DNA of 60,828 bases from positions 1 through 60,828 of the forward strand of contig NZ_BCSH01000052.1 of NCBI RefSeq assembly GCF_001570765.1, given 5' to 3'. Every line of letters begins with the position of its first letter. Position 1 is the first letter of the stretch. Source of the DNA: Nocardiopsis listeri NBRC 13360. GTDB taxonomy: Bacteria; Actinomycetota; Actinomycetes; Streptosporangiales; Streptosporangiaceae. The notes under the pieces were generated by a model. It saw only the letters and a program-made list of their open reading frames with translations, was not told where the DNA came from and searched no databases. Positions 38,369 through 46,996 of this stretch are shown one piece after another. The translations under genes were made by a program, and so were the position numbers.

Positions 38369-39540
38369 GACCTCCCCCTGGGAATGCTCGCGTGCACCGT
38401 GAAACCCCCATCGTCGGAGGGACCCGCGTGCAGCTCCCCGCCGACGGAACCCACCCTCTCGCGCAGGCCGCTCAAGCCGCGGCCGCCGCCGAGGCGGGCC
38501 CGGGGCGAGCCGATCCCCTCGGTCGGAGACGTGGCGCCCCCGGTGGTGATCTGGGCGCCTACCGCCTCGCTCCCGTGGTCGATGCGGACGACGACGGGCC
38601 TGTCCGGCGCGTGCTTGAGCGCGTTCGTGACGGACTCCTGGACGACGCGGTACAGGGCTTCCTCCACTTGGGGTCGCATCGGTCGGGGATCGCCGTCCTC
38701 GACCAGGTCCACTTTCTGTCCCGCCCTGCGGGAACGCTCGATGAGGCCGGCGAGTTCGCCGAGCGAGGGGCCGGACGGGTCCTCTCTCGCCTCCAGGACA
38801 CCGAGCAGGTGTCGGAGGTCGTCCAGGGCGCGCCGCCCCGACTCCCCGATACCGGCCAGGGCGGTCCCCACCCGGTCGGACGGTTCGAGCAGGTAGCCCG
38901 CCGTGTCGGCCTGGACCACCATCGAGGTGACGTGGTGGGTGACGACGTCGTGCAGGTCGCGGGCGATACGAGCCCGTTCGGCGGCGGCGGCGTCGGCCTC
39001 CACCCGGCGGCGGCGCTCCTCGGCTTCCAAGGCCCGGGCGCGCACCCACCCACCGAGGGCGCAGCACGCGACAAGGACGAGGCCGAAGGCGAAGTAGTCG
39101 GCCACGGTGGCAGGTGAGCCCGCGAGGCGCAGGAAGTGGCAGACGAGTGCGTAGGCGGCGACCGCCCCCACGACCACCGGCGCGGGGCGACGCGGAGGGA
39201 GCGTACCGACGGTGTACAGGGCCACGACCAGGGCGAGGGAGGCGAAGGCGGTGGGATAGCGCAGCAGTTGGAAGGCGGTGAACGCGGCGGCGACCACGAC
39301 CAGGCAGGTGACGGGGAACCGGCGCCGGAGGGCGAGGGGCGCGGCCTGGGCGGCGATGAGGGTCAGACCCAGGGCGTCCAAGGACCGGTCGTCCGGCAGT
39401 TCCGCCAGGTCGACTCCCTGGTGGGCGATTCCGGGAACGAAGGACAGGGCCATGAGGGCCATCGGGAGGAGGGCGTCGATGATTCTCACTCTTCGCACGG
39501 GGTGGAGCACCCGTTCCCTCCACGCCGTCGTCTCGGACAC
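38365..39540 (-). CDS. Sensor histidine kinase, HisKA_3 type
   Basis: The 391-aa kinase has four to six N-terminal membrane helices (residues about 22-160), a cytoplasmic helix, and the HisKA_3 phosphorylation site RIARDLHDVVTHHV (His197). The C-terminal HATPase has N-box QESVTNALKHA and G-box GGGRGLSGLRERV. It is translationally coupled to the response regulator downstream. It is a DesK/LiaS-like membrane or cell-envelope sensor architecture with almost no extracellular domain. GTG start at 39540. Confidence 0.92.
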   Translation of the reverse strand: MSETTAWRERVLHPVRRVRIIDALLPMALMALSFVPGIAHQGVDLAELPDDRSLDALGLTLIAAQAAPLALRRRFPVTCLVVVAAAFTAFQLLRYPTAFASLALVVALYTVGTLPPRRPAPVVVGAVAAYALVCHFLRLAGSPATVADYFAFGLVLVACCALGGWVRARALEAEERRRRVEADAAAAERARIARDLHDVVTHHVTSMVVQADTAGYLLEPSDRVGTALAGIGESGRRALDDLRHLLGVLEAREDPSGPSLGELAGLIERSRRAGQKVDLVEDGDPRPMRPQVEEALYRVVQESVTNALKHAPDRPVVVRIDHGSEAVGAQITTGGATSPTEGIGSPRARLGGGRGLSGLRERVGSVGGELHAGPSDDGGFTVHASIPRGRS

Positions 39541-39689
39541 CCGAGCAGACTATCCCGCACCGCCGCGGGGCCGAACGGAAGGCGTCGCGCAATGGTCGCG
39601 AACCACTACCGGGCAGCGGGAGAACCCCGGGCCGGAACATCGAGCAGCGGCCGATAAAGGACCCTTTGCGCTGCCTTTGTCCCCGAACC

Positions 39690-39741
39690 AAAAAAGACCT
39701 GGGGGTCTCCCTGCAACAGAGGTAGAGAGAAACCCCAGGTC
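39690..39741 (-). terminator. Rho-independent terminator with T-run
   Basis: On the minus strand, GACCTGGGG (39741-39733) pairs with CCCCAGGTC (39704-39696), and a TTTTTTGG tract follows. The loop contains a second short stem (TCTC/GAGA). A canonical U-tract terminator is unusual for this genome and shows that something on the minus strand is transcribed through 39740. Confidence 0.75.
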
Positions 39742-39967
39742 AAGGCAGAAGCGATAGCACGGTCGTCATGTTCTCGTGCTGTTCGACGGCCCGGCCCGAT
39801 AGGCCGCTTCCAAGAACGGCGTAGATCCTCGGTCGAAGGGTGGGACGGACGCAACGGGGCCCCTCGGCGACGTCAGGGCACTCGCGGTACGGCTTCACAG
39901 CGGACACGTATACGTCGGTGGTTCCGGAGGTGGCCGCGCGGACCGCGGCGGCGATCACGGCGATCAT
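39740..39967 (-). CDS. Small hypothetical protein
   Basis: A 75-codon frame from ATG 39967 (MIAVIAAAVRAATSGTTDVY) ends with TGA at 39742-39740, directly overlapping the terminator above. The N-terminus is hydrophobic and the rest is basic, with two Cys (RECPDVAEGPRCVRP). The frame is open further upstream to 40066, but that part lies in the tRNA terminator. The only support for a gene is the precisely placed terminator; no family was recognised. Confidence 0.35.
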   Translation of the reverse strand: MIAVIAAAVRAATSGTTDVYVSAVKPYRECPDVAEGPRCVRPTLRPRIYAVLGSGLSGRAVEQHENMTTVLSLLP

Positions 39968-40042
39968 CCCGCTCTGGAGGAAGCCGGGATCGGTGTGAGC
40001 CCGTTGGAACCGTTCGGCCTCATGGCGGGGCTCCGGGTAAAG

Positions 40043-40078
40043 CAGAGGGGCCTCGCGCCGAAGCACGAGACCCCTCTG
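40043..40078 (-). terminator. Terminator downstream of tRNA-Ser
   Basis: A long hairpin with the CAGAGGGG / CCCCTCTG stem extended by CTCG/CGAG, followed by CTTTAC on the minus strand, 8 nt beyond the tRNA 3' end. Confidence 0.8.
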
Positions 40079-40085
40079 ACCAGGC

Positions 40086-40171
40086 GGAGGATATGGGATT
40101 TGAACCCATGAGGGGGTTGCCCCCCAACCGCATTAGCAGTGCGGCGCCCTAGGCCTCTAGGCGAATCCTCC
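40086..40171 (-). tRNA. tRNA-Ser (GCU anticodon)
   Basis: The minus strand folds into a class II tRNA: acceptor GGAGGAT/ATCCTCC, anticodon stem-loop CCGCACTGCTAATGCGG (anticodon GCT at 40137-40135), a long variable arm (TTGGGGGGCAACCCCC), and T arm ATGGGTTCAAATCCCAT. The CCA is not encoded. It reads AGC/AGU serine codons. Confidence 0.96.
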
Positions 40172-40272
40172 TGGCTGCGACCAGACTACAGAGCGCGGGG
40201 TCCGGGCGCAAAACGAACCCTCCGGACGGACCCGAGGAGGGGAGACCGGGATGTTCCGGTCTCCCCCGTGGA

Positions 40273-40533
40273 TCAGGGTCGACGGGGTTCCGGGACGTTG
40301 GAGGCGCGATAGGAATCCGCCTGAAGCTCCCACAGTTCCCGGTACAGGCCACCGGCGGTCATGAGTTCGGTGTGGGTGCCCTGGGCGGTCACCCGGCCGT
40401 GTTCGAGCACGACGATGTGATCGGCCATGCGTACCGAGGCGAGGCGATGAGTGATCAACACGACCGTGGCGCCGGTACGTCGGGCGTGCGTGTGGACGGA
40501 GGCGAAGAATCCGTGCTCGGCGCGGGCGTCCAT
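40273..40533 (-). pseudogene. ABC exporter ATPase C-terminal remnant
   Basis: From about 40533 leftward the frame encodes [40 protein letters not shown] and [20 protein letters not shown]. That is the D-loop, switch His and the last 70 residues of an exporter ATPase. Everything upstream (membrane domain, Walker A, signature, Walker B) is missing; the DNA to the right of 40533 does not continue the family. A deletion remnant beside the tRNA. Confidence 0.78.
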
Positions 40534-40702
40534 GGTGGTTGTGGACCGTCCGGATCGTACGGGGGTTCGGCGCGGCCCCCGAGCGGGTGGGAGAGGAGTG
40601 GGCGGACGGCGCGCTGGAATTCGTGGGATAGTCGCGATCCGAATCCGTGTACGAATCGAACTCACGTGAAGTCGTGGGGCGGGCTCCCGAAGCCGGGCGG
40701 GG

Positions 40703-41230
40703 TCAAGCGGTGATGCGTTCGATGATGAGGTCGGCGTCGCGGCGCAGCTTCTCTACGGAGCGGGACAGCGTGCTCTTCACGGTGCCGATGGTCACGCCCA
40801 TGCGTTCGGCGATCTGTGCCTCGGTGAGGTCGTCGTAGTAACGCAGGACCACCGTGGCGCGCTGACGTTCGGGGAGACGTTCGATGGCGCGCCCCACCAC
40901 GTCGGCGAGGTCGCTGCGCCAGGTCGGGTCGTCCACACGTTGCTCGGGGATCTCGTCGGTGGGGTAGACGTCCAGGCGCTTGCGGCGCCACTCGGAGATC
41001 TGCGTGTTGACCATGGCCCGCCGGACGTATCCGTCGCGGGCGCGGGGGTCGGCGATCCGGCCCCAGGCGAGGAAGGTCTTGACCAGCGCCGCCTGGAGCA
41101 GGTCCTCGGCGTCGGCGTGGCTGTTGGTGAGGGAACGGGCCATGCGGAGCAGCGCGGGCCCGCGTTCGGACACGTAGCGGCTGAACTCTTCGGAATTGGG
41201 AGTCCGGGTCGTTCCCGTCACGTGGACCAC
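40703..41230 (-). CDS. ECF sigma factor, SigE family
   Basis: A 175-aa extracytoplasmic-function sigma factor. Region 2 is [20 protein letters not shown] plus [16 protein letters not shown]; region 4 is [21 protein letters not shown] followed by [20 protein letters not shown]. It belongs to the actinobacterial SigE-like group that lacks a classical anti-sigma partner. It is divergent from the Cys-rich protein gene at 41514, which it may transcribe. The start is GTG 41230 with AAGGGCG close upstream; GTG 41221 is an alternative. Confidence 0.92.
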   Translation of the reverse strand: MVHVTGTTRTPNSEEFSRYVSERGPALLRMARSLTNSHADAEDLLQAALVKTFLAWGRIADPRARDGYVRRAMVNTQISEWRRKRLDVYPTDEIPEQRVDDPTWRSDLADVVGRAIERLPERQRATVVLRYYDDLTEAQIAERMGVTIGTVKSTLSRSVEKLRRDADLIIERITA

Positions 41231-41513
41231 CGCCCTTCACGGGTGGCGCTCACTCTCGTCGAGCGGCATCGCTGTGTGCACGGCGGTGTACGTCCGCCCT
41301 TGGCCTTCAACTGTCACATAATGAACGCAAACGCCCAGGCAGCTTGGTACCACGTGCCGACAAACCGAGTGAAAGCGACATGAATCAGGTCGTGTTCGCG
41401 AGGTGTCTCATCGACACGATCGGGGCGCGTCGGCGTGTGAACGGCCGATCGCGTGACTCGGGGTCACAATGGGTCACGGATGGACGAGTCGGGCGGCAGG
41501 GGGCGCGAGGGAC

Positions 41514-42485
41514 ATGTCAGTGATCATGGACAGTGGTCGGGACCGTCGGCGGTTCACGGCGGCGTTGCTCGGCTCGACGGCGGCACCCGAACCCACACCC
41601 GTCCACCACCGCGTCGTTCGCGGCGTGGTCGTGGACGCCACCTCGTACATGCTCTGCCTGGCCACCCCGAACGGCGAGGAGCGCTTCCTCTACGAACGGG
41701 TCACCGGCTTCTGGCGCGGTGGTGAGGTCCTGCCCTCCGAACTGAGGCCCGGTGACGACGCCGTGGTGCTGTGTTCGCGCGACGGGAGACTGGTCGCCGA
41801 ACGGGTCTGGGCGCAGACGGCGCGCGCGAGCGGGGTCATCGTCGACAGTGAGGGCGACAACCTCGAAATCGATCCCGGGCACGGGCGTCCTCGGCTCACC
41901 GTGGTCCTGCCCTACCGCACGTCCGGGCGCGTCTCCGTCCGGCATCCACGGCTGGAGCCCGGCTACCTGTTCGACGTCGTCGGCGTCTGGCGCGATGGCG
42001 AGGTGTGGGCCGCGCGACCGGCGACCACACAGCCGCCACACCCACTCGACTCGGCCCCGCGCAGGCCGCTCACCCGCGAACACTCCAACACGATCGAGGG
42101 CATCGCCACCTGGTACGACCCGGCCTGGGGGCGCTCCGCGCACCTGGATCCGCGAGCCCACGCGGCGGGTGCCGCCTATCCGTCCCTGGATCGGTCCGGC
42201 CACGAGGGACGGTGCGACCGGCGTACCCCCTGTCTTCCCCTGCCGTTGCTGTCCACCGGCGCCACCCTCAGCATGCGCAACGACTGCACCCGGGAGACGG
42301 CGGTCGTGCCCGTCATCGACTGCGCCGCCGCCGACAGCTGGTTCTGCGACTTGTGCCCGTCCTGTGGGACGCACGCGGCGGGACGCATCGCCTCCCTCAC
42401 CATGATCTCCTTCGTCGCCCTGGGCGGGCGGCTGGAGGCCGGTTGCTTCAACGCGACCGTGACCGTCGCGAACCAGGAGGGGTGA
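41514..42485 (+). CDS. Cys-rich protein of the sigma/MauE locus, DPBB-like C-terminus
   Basis: Family not firmly recognised. The 323-aa protein begins with MSVIMDSGRDRRRFTAALLG; the arginine run plus FTAALLG resembles a short Tat-type leader, but the hydrophobic core is weak. Residues about 35-180 hold two beta-rich units. The C-terminal 120 residues contain TWYDPAWG and eight cysteines (RCDRRTPC, NDC, VIDC, WFCDLCPSC, AGCFN), reminiscent of RlpA/expansin-like double-psi barrels stabilised by disulfides. It is cotranscribed with the MauE-like gene 4 bp downstream and divergent from the sigma factor. Probably exported; inference only. Confidence 0.7.
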   Translation: MSVIMDSGRDRRRFTAALLGSTAAPEPTPVHHRVVRGVVVDATSYMLCLATPNGEERFLYERVTGFWRGGEVLPSELRPGDDAVVLCSRDGRLVAERVWAQTARASGVIVDSEGDNLEIDPGHGRPRLTVVLPYRTSGRVSVRHPRLEPGYLFDVVGVWRDGEVWAARPATTQPPHPLDSAPRRPLTREHSNTIEGIATWYDPAWGRSAHLDPRAHAAGAAYPSLDRSGHEGRCDRRTPCLPLPLLSTGATLSMRNDCTRETAVVPVIDCAAADSWFCDLCPSCGTHAAGRIASLTMISFVALGGRLEAGCFNATVTVANQEG

Positions 42486-42489
42486 ATCG

Positions 42490-43479
42490 ATGTTCCCGGA
42501 GATCTTCGCAGCGGTCCGCGAGCTCCAACTGCCACTGTTGGCGGCGCTGTTGCTGATGGGCGCGGTGGCCAAGGCCGCCCCGCGTTCGCAGGGCACAGGC
42601 GTCACCGTGTTGGTTCCGCAAGGATGGCGTCGCCCCGTCACGGTCCTCACCTGCCTGCTGGAGGTGGTCCTGGCGGTGGCGTTGCTGACCCTCACCGGGC
42701 CGCTCGGTGAGGTGGCGCGAGTGCTCACGGTGTCGCTCTTCGCCGTTTCCGTCGTTGTCCTGTCGGTGGTGCGAAGGCGCGATCCGGAGGCGGGCTGCGG
42801 ATGCTTCGGCGGTCTGAGCCGCGAACCGATCGGGTGGCGCACGCTCACCCGCGCGTCCCTGCTCGCGGTGGCGGCCGCGGCCACCGTCGGCCTGGCACCG
42901 AACGGCTGGGACGTGGCGGCCACGCCCACCCTGACCCACGGAGTCGTGCTCGGGGTGGAACTGCTCCTGCTCGCGGCCCTCAGCCCGGAACTGCGCGAGG
43001 CCCTCGGTCGGACGATCGGCGCCGACTCGTGCGCCCTGCGGGAGCACTCCCCACGTCGAAGCCTGCGCCGGTTGCGTCGCAGCGACGTCTGGCGGACCAA
43101 CGCCAAGGTGATGCTCTCCGCCGAACCCGAGGACACCTGGCGGCACGGCTGCTGGCGCTTCCTGCGCTACGACGGGATGCGCCACGGCCAACGGGTGGAC
43201 GTGGTCTACGCGGTGCGCGTCGGTGGGCCGCGCCGGACCGGCGTGCGCGCGGCCCTGGTGGACCGTCAGAGCGGCGCGGTGATCGCCACCTTCGGCGCGG
43301 TCACCACCCTCGACCTCCAGGGACCGCCGCGCAGGCTGCCCCGACCGCGTCAGGCGGCCAAGAGGGACGAGGTCGAGGGACGGGGCGTCGCCAGACCGGA
43401 CACGTTGGCCAAGGAGCCTCCGGGTGAGGCCGGGCGAGGGATGCCCGGCGACCCGGAGGGGGAGCGGATCCAGGTCTGA
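42490..43479 (+). CDS. MauE/DoxX-like redox-associated membrane protein
   Basis: The 329-aa protein has four hydrophobic segments in its first 170 residues and the motif CGCFGG (about residue 101). That is the cysteine motif of MauE-type proteins, which support disulfide formation in periplasmic enzymes. The C-terminal 150 residues are hydrophilic and basic, an extension not usual in MauE. It follows the Cys-rich gene by 4 bp, so it may supply its disulfides. ATG 42490, with GGAGGGG upstream. Confidence 0.8.
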   Translation: MFPEIFAAVRELQLPLLAALLLMGAVAKAAPRSQGTGVTVLVPQGWRRPVTVLTCLLEVVLAVALLTLTGPLGEVARVLTVSLFAVSVVVLSVVRRRDPEAGCGCFGGLSREPIGWRTLTRASLLAVAAAATVGLAPNGWDVAATPTLTHGVVLGVELLLLAALSPELREALGRTIGADSCALREHSPRRSLRRLRRSDVWRTNAKVMLSAEPEDTWRHGCWRFLRYDGMRHGQRVDVVYAVRVGGPRRTGVRAALVDRQSGAVIATFGAVTTLDLQGPPRRLPRPRQAAKRDEVEGRGVARPDTLAKEPPGEAGRGMPGDPEGERIQV

Positions 43480-43503
43480 CCGGACCTCGCGTCTCGGTAC
43501 CGG

Positions 43504-44199
43504 TCAGCCGAGCATCTGTCCTTGACGTTCGACGGCGGCCTCGGTGAAGTCCACGAGCATTCGCTCGTACTCCTCGGGGTCGCCCGGTCCCATGATCGAC
43601 GTGGTGCCGAGAAGGTCGCCGTTGCGGTACATCACGGTGTACATGTTGTTCTCTCCGCCATCGTCGGTGACCTGGATGGCGAAGGATCGGGACTCGTCAC
43701 CGAACTCCGGGAGTTCGAGGTCGCCGACCCCGTATTCGGAGCTGCTGCCGTCCTCGTAGGTGGCGGTGTACTCCGAGCAGGTCTCCGGTGGACGGGTCCC
43801 CAAGGCCTCGGTGGCGGACTCCTCGTCGAGTTCGACGAGGATGTGCGAGACCGATCCCTGCTCCCACTCGTAGGCGGCCACGGACGCGGGCGCGTCGCGT
43901 ACCGAATCCAGGTCGCCCCAGCGGTTGGCGGCGTCCAGGCACTCGGGTTTGTCCAGCTCCGTGGAGGCCCGTACCTCCTCGGAGTACTGCACTGTGACAA
44001 GCTCGGAATAGGTGCCGCTCTCGCTGCTCTCGGACAGCAGGGTCGCGTCCCGAACGTTCACCGGCTGAGCCTCGTGCAGTGCCGCGGCGGCCTCCGCGTT
44101 GGGGTCGTCGTCCTGATCCTGTTCCTGACCGCCGCAGGCGGCCAGGAGGACCACCCCCGAAACGGCCACGGCCGTGCGGGTGAATTGACGCAAACGCAT
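43504..44199 (-). CDS. Secreted lipoprotein of unknown function
   Basis: A 231-aa lipoprotein. The signal peptide MRLRQFTRTAVAVSGVVLLAAC ends in a lipobox LLAAC, with Cys22 as the lipidated residue. The mature part is acidic (Gln/Asp/Glu linker after GGQEQDQDDD) and contains two further Cys (PECLD, PETCSEY) that may pair. No named family was recognised. The ATG at 44199 has AGGAG 6 nt upstream. It is divergent from hisC. Confidence 0.85.
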   Translation of the reverse strand: MRLRQFTRTAVAVSGVVLLAACGGQEQDQDDDPNAEAAAALHEAQPVNVRDATLLSESSESGTYSELVTVQYSEEVRASTELDKPECLDAANRWGDLDSVRDAPASVAAYEWEQGSVSHILVELDEESATEALGTRPPETCSEYTATYEDGSSSEYGVGDLELPEFGDESRSFAIQVTDDGGENNMYTVMYRNGDLLGTTSIMGPGDPEEYERMLVDFTEAAVERQGQMLG

Positions 44200-44307
44200 G
44201 GTGGTTTCTCCTGGTTTATGCGATATTTCCGCTTGGAGCGGTGGCCAACCCGGACATTTCATTGCTGAGAGTGTCCTGGGGTTAGCACAAAGTATTGAGG
44301 AAGGACA

Positions 44308-45390
44308 ATGGTGTCGGAGTCGAAATCGCCATATCTGCGGGCGGTACTGGAGTCCATTCCCGCCTACAAGCCCGGCCGCAAGGTCGCCGGCCCGGACGGA
44401 CGCTCCATGAAGCTGTCCTCCAACGAGAGCCCCTACGGCCCGCTCCCATCCGTGCGTGACGCCATCACCCGGGCCACCGGCGACCTGAATCGCTACCCGG
44501 ACCCGGGCTCGACCGAGCTCGCCGCGCGACTCGCCGTCCACCTCGACGTGCCGGTGGAGCACGTCGCTCTGGGCGCCGGTTCCGTCGGGTTGCTCCAGCA
44601 GCTCCTGGAAGCCGTCGGAGAGCCGGGCGCGGAGGTCGTCTACGCGTGGCGTTCCTTCGAGGCCTATCCGCTCTTGGCGGAGCTGTCCGGGGTCACGTCG
44701 GTCCGGGTGCCACTCAAGGACGAGGCCCACGACCTCGAGGCCATGCTCGCCGCCATCACCGACGACACCCGCATGGTGCTGGTGTGCAACCCGAACAACC
44801 CGACCGGCACCACGGTCCGGGAACGGGAGCTCGTCGACTTCCTCGACCGCGTCCCCGACCACGTCTTCGTGGTCCTGGACGAGGCCTACCGCGAATACGT
44901 GCGCGACCCCGAGGTCCCCGACGGCATCGCCCTGTACGCCGACCGGCCGAACGTCGCCGTGCTGCGGACCTTCTCCAAGGCCTACGGTCTGGCGGCCGTC
45001 CGACTCGGGTTCCTCGTCGGCCACCCCCACGTGATCGCGGCGGTACAGAAGACGCTCGTGCCCTTCGCGGTCAACCACCTGGCCCAGGCCGCGGGCGTCG
45101 CCTCCCTGGACGCGGAGGACGAGCTCTTGGAGCGCGTGGCGACCACCGTCAAGGAGCGTGAGCGCGTCCGTGAGGCCCTGCTGGCCTCCGGGTGGACGGT
45201 GCCCCCGACCGAGGCCAACTTCGTGTGGCTGCGCGCGGAAGAGGACACCCTGGACCTCGCCGCGGCCTGCGCCGAGGTCGGGGTCTCGGTGCGGCCCTTC
45301 GACGGGGAGGGCGTTCGCGTCAGCATCGGCACGCCCGAGGAGAACGACACCTTCCTGGCGGTCGCCACCTCCTACGCCAAGCGCCGCTGA
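44308..45390 (+). CDS. hisC: HisC-type aminotransferase (histidinol-phosphate or aromatic)
   Basis: A PLP-dependent class I/II aminotransferase of 360 aa, with [16 protein letters not shown] (161-167), DEAYREY and the PLP-lysine motif [15 protein letters not shown] (Lys224). It is standalone and not in a his operon. In actinobacteria such solitary HisC-like proteins are often aromatic amino-acid aminotransferases (Pat). The two families cannot be separated by eye, so the gene symbol is provisional. A strong terminator follows. Confidence 0.85.
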   Translation: MVSESKSPYLRAVLESIPAYKPGRKVAGPDGRSMKLSSNESPYGPLPSVRDAITRATGDLNRYPDPGSTELAARLAVHLDVPVEHVALGAGSVGLLQQLLEAVGEPGAEVVYAWRSFEAYPLLAELSGVTSVRVPLKDEAHDLEAMLAAITDDTRMVLVCNPNNPTGTTVRERELVDFLDRVPDHVFVVLDEAYREYVRDPEVPDGIALYADRPNVAVLRTFSKAYGLAAVRLGFLVGHPHVIAAVQKTLVPFAVNHLAQAAGVASLDAEDELLERVATTVKERERVREALLASGWTVPPTEANFVWLRAEEDTLDLAAACAEVGVSVRPFDGEGVRVSIGTPEENDTFLAVATSYAKRR

Positions 45391-45412
45391 ACCCTCATCA
45401 CCAGGGCATGAG

Positions 45413-45455
45413 CCAACGGGGGCGGGCTCCCGAAAAGGGAACCCGCCCCCGTTGG
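45413..45455. terminator. Terminator between hisC-like gene and regulator
   Basis: A long hairpin: CCAACGGGGGCGGG pairs with CCCGCCCCCGTTGG, with an inner CCC/GGG and a GAAAA loop. Convergent genes on both sides. Confidence 0.85.
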
Positions 45456-45479
45456 CGATACGTGCGAACGCACGTGCGG

Positions 45480-46799
45480 CTACTTGCCGGCCGAGTCCTT
45501 GTCCAGCTTCTCCACGATCAGCCGGTAGAGCTGACGCGGACGGCCGGGCTGCAAGGTGCGGTTCGGCGGCAGGGGCCAGGCCAGGCCCTCCTCCACCAAG
45601 GTGCGCAGCAACCGGCGTGCGGTCCGGGAGGTGACCCCGAGCATCCGCCCGGCGTTCTCCGCGTCGACGACCAAGGGGCCGTCCTCCTCGGCGATCTTCT
45701 CCGAAAGACGCACGAGGGTCTCACGACCCTTGGTGCGCAGGGGCTCGGAGGAGTGTCGTGCGGGGGCGCGCTGGGCCGGGACCAGGGATCGTCCCTCACG
45801 GTCCACCGCGAAGCTCTGTCGGGAGGCCTGGGCACGGTTGAGGGCCGCGCGGGCGTGCGACTCCGCGTCCTGGGTGGTGCGGCCCATGCCGATGCCCACC
45901 TCGATCGCGATGCCGAGCTCCGCCTTGATCCGCTCGACGAACGGCGGCTGCCGGAACCCCTCGGTCGCGGTGACCAAGGAGCCACGGGTCGCCGTGATCA
46001 TGAACGAGTGGTCGTCCAGACGGTGGGCCGTCGCGTTGATGCGGTGCGCCTCCTGCAACAGCAGTCGGTGCAGGGAGAGCCGCAGTTCCTCACGCCAGTA
46101 ACGCGGCGTGGACCGTCGGGAGGAGTCGCGCAGGGTCGGCACGTCGACCACGACGACACCCAGCTGGGCCTCTTCCAGACGGTGGTGCGCGCCCAACAAC
46201 CCGGCGGTCTGCAGCGCGCTGCGCACCCCGGCGTTGGTGGGACGCAGCCGGATCACCGGAACCCCGATGGCCTCCAGACGCTCGGCGACCCCACGTACGC
46301 AGGTGATCGCCATCCGGGTGGCCTTACGCCGCCAAAGCCCCTCGTGGAACGAGGTGAGCTGGGCGGTGTTGGTCAGTTCTTCGTGCACGTGGATCCCGTC
46401 CACGGGCAGGTCGACCTCGGAGTAGGCCTCCACCACGTCGGCCCGGCTGAGCACGTCCAGACTCGCTCTGGTCGGGTCGAAGCGGTCGTCCAAGGTCGCT
46501 CGGAGCAAGGCCTCGTGCAGGCTCGCCCCACCGAGTGGCACGAAGGTCGCGGGCATGGTCAACACGCCCGCCTTCCTCGCGAACTCGTAGGGGACGGGGC
46601 TGGCGAACAGATAGGCATCGATCGCCGACCCCAGCCTGACGACCTTGTCCGTCGCCTCTTGCTCATCTCGATACGCGGCGGCGATGAGTCTGGCGTTGAG
46701 AGGTCCTGTTGACCCAGGACCCATGAGCATGACCCGTTCGACCACCTCATGGGGTCCTATGACGCCGATCGTCAAATCGCCAGTACGCTGGGCACTCAC
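45480..46799 (-). CDS. Conserved actinobacterial regulator-like protein
   Basis: A 439-aa protein of a family I recognise only as conserved in actinomycetes. The first 200 residues form an alpha/beta domain (LTIGVIGPHEVVERVML). A middle nucleotidyl-cyclase/GGDEF-like part follows (GVVVVDVPTLR, IAIEVGIGMGRTTQDAESHA). A C-terminal winged helix is near 370-420 (DAENAGRMLGVTSRTARRLL). It resembles signal-sensing regulators. The GTG start at 46799 has GAG immediately adjacent, so an internal start is possible. It precedes no obvious operon. Confidence 0.72.
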   Translation of the reverse strand: MSAQRTGDLTIGVIGPHEVVERVMLMGPGSTGPLNARLIAAAYRDEQEATDKVVRLGSAIDAYLFASPVPYEFARKAGVLTMPATFVPLGGASLHEALLRATLDDRFDPTRASLDVLSRADVVEAYSEVDLPVDGIHVHEELTNTAQLTSFHEGLWRRKATRMAITCVRGVAERLEAIGVPVIRLRPTNAGVRSALQTAGLLGAHHRLEEAQLGVVVVDVPTLRDSSRRSTPRYWREELRLSLHRLLLQEAHRINATAHRLDDHSFMITATRGSLVTATEGFRQPPFVERIKAELGIAIEVGIGMGRTTQDAESHARAALNRAQASRQSFAVDREGRSLVPAQRAPARHSSEPLRTKGRETLVRLSEKIAEEDGPLVVDAENAGRMLGVTSRTARRLLRTLVEEGLAWPLPPNRTLQPGRPRQLYRLIVEKLDKDSAGK

Positions 46800-46942
46800 C
46801 TCGGGTTGCTCCCCGCTACCATTCCACGCTCTTCACTATGTGCGCCCACTGGTTTCCCGACCCGATCTCTGTCACGGCATGATTGCCGAGATCGTACCCA
46901 TTGTGCGGGGCCAAAGAAGATCGTTTTCCATATCAACGCCGA

Positions 46943-46977
46943 AAGCCCGGGTGGAGGGAAGCCCCCCACCCCGGCTT
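46943..46977 (-). terminator. Hairpin after murA
   Basis: AAGCCCGGGTGG pairs with CCACCCCGGCTT with one mismatch, 20 bp beyond the murA stop on the minus strand. Confidence 0.55.
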
Positions 46978-46996
46978 GAACTGCGCGAACGACTCT

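Larger units (their letters stand above)
39541..40042. other. Intergenic region between the two-component operon and tRNA-Ser
   Basis: This region has no recognised gene apart from one small minus-strand frame (listed separately) that ends in a strong hairpin. On the plus strand the sequence around 39660-39700 is lower in G+C and contains an A6 run that serves the minus-strand terminator. Confidence 0.5.

Noticed and set aside
39606..39854. 82-codon minus-strand frame spanning the T-run terminator
   Set aside because: It reads through the hairpin and U-tract at 39690-39741, so it cannot be the terminated transcript's product.
40086..40171. tRNA-Ser as an active integration site with a resident element
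   Set aside because: No integrase, no direct repeat of the tRNA 3' end and no island composition within the window.
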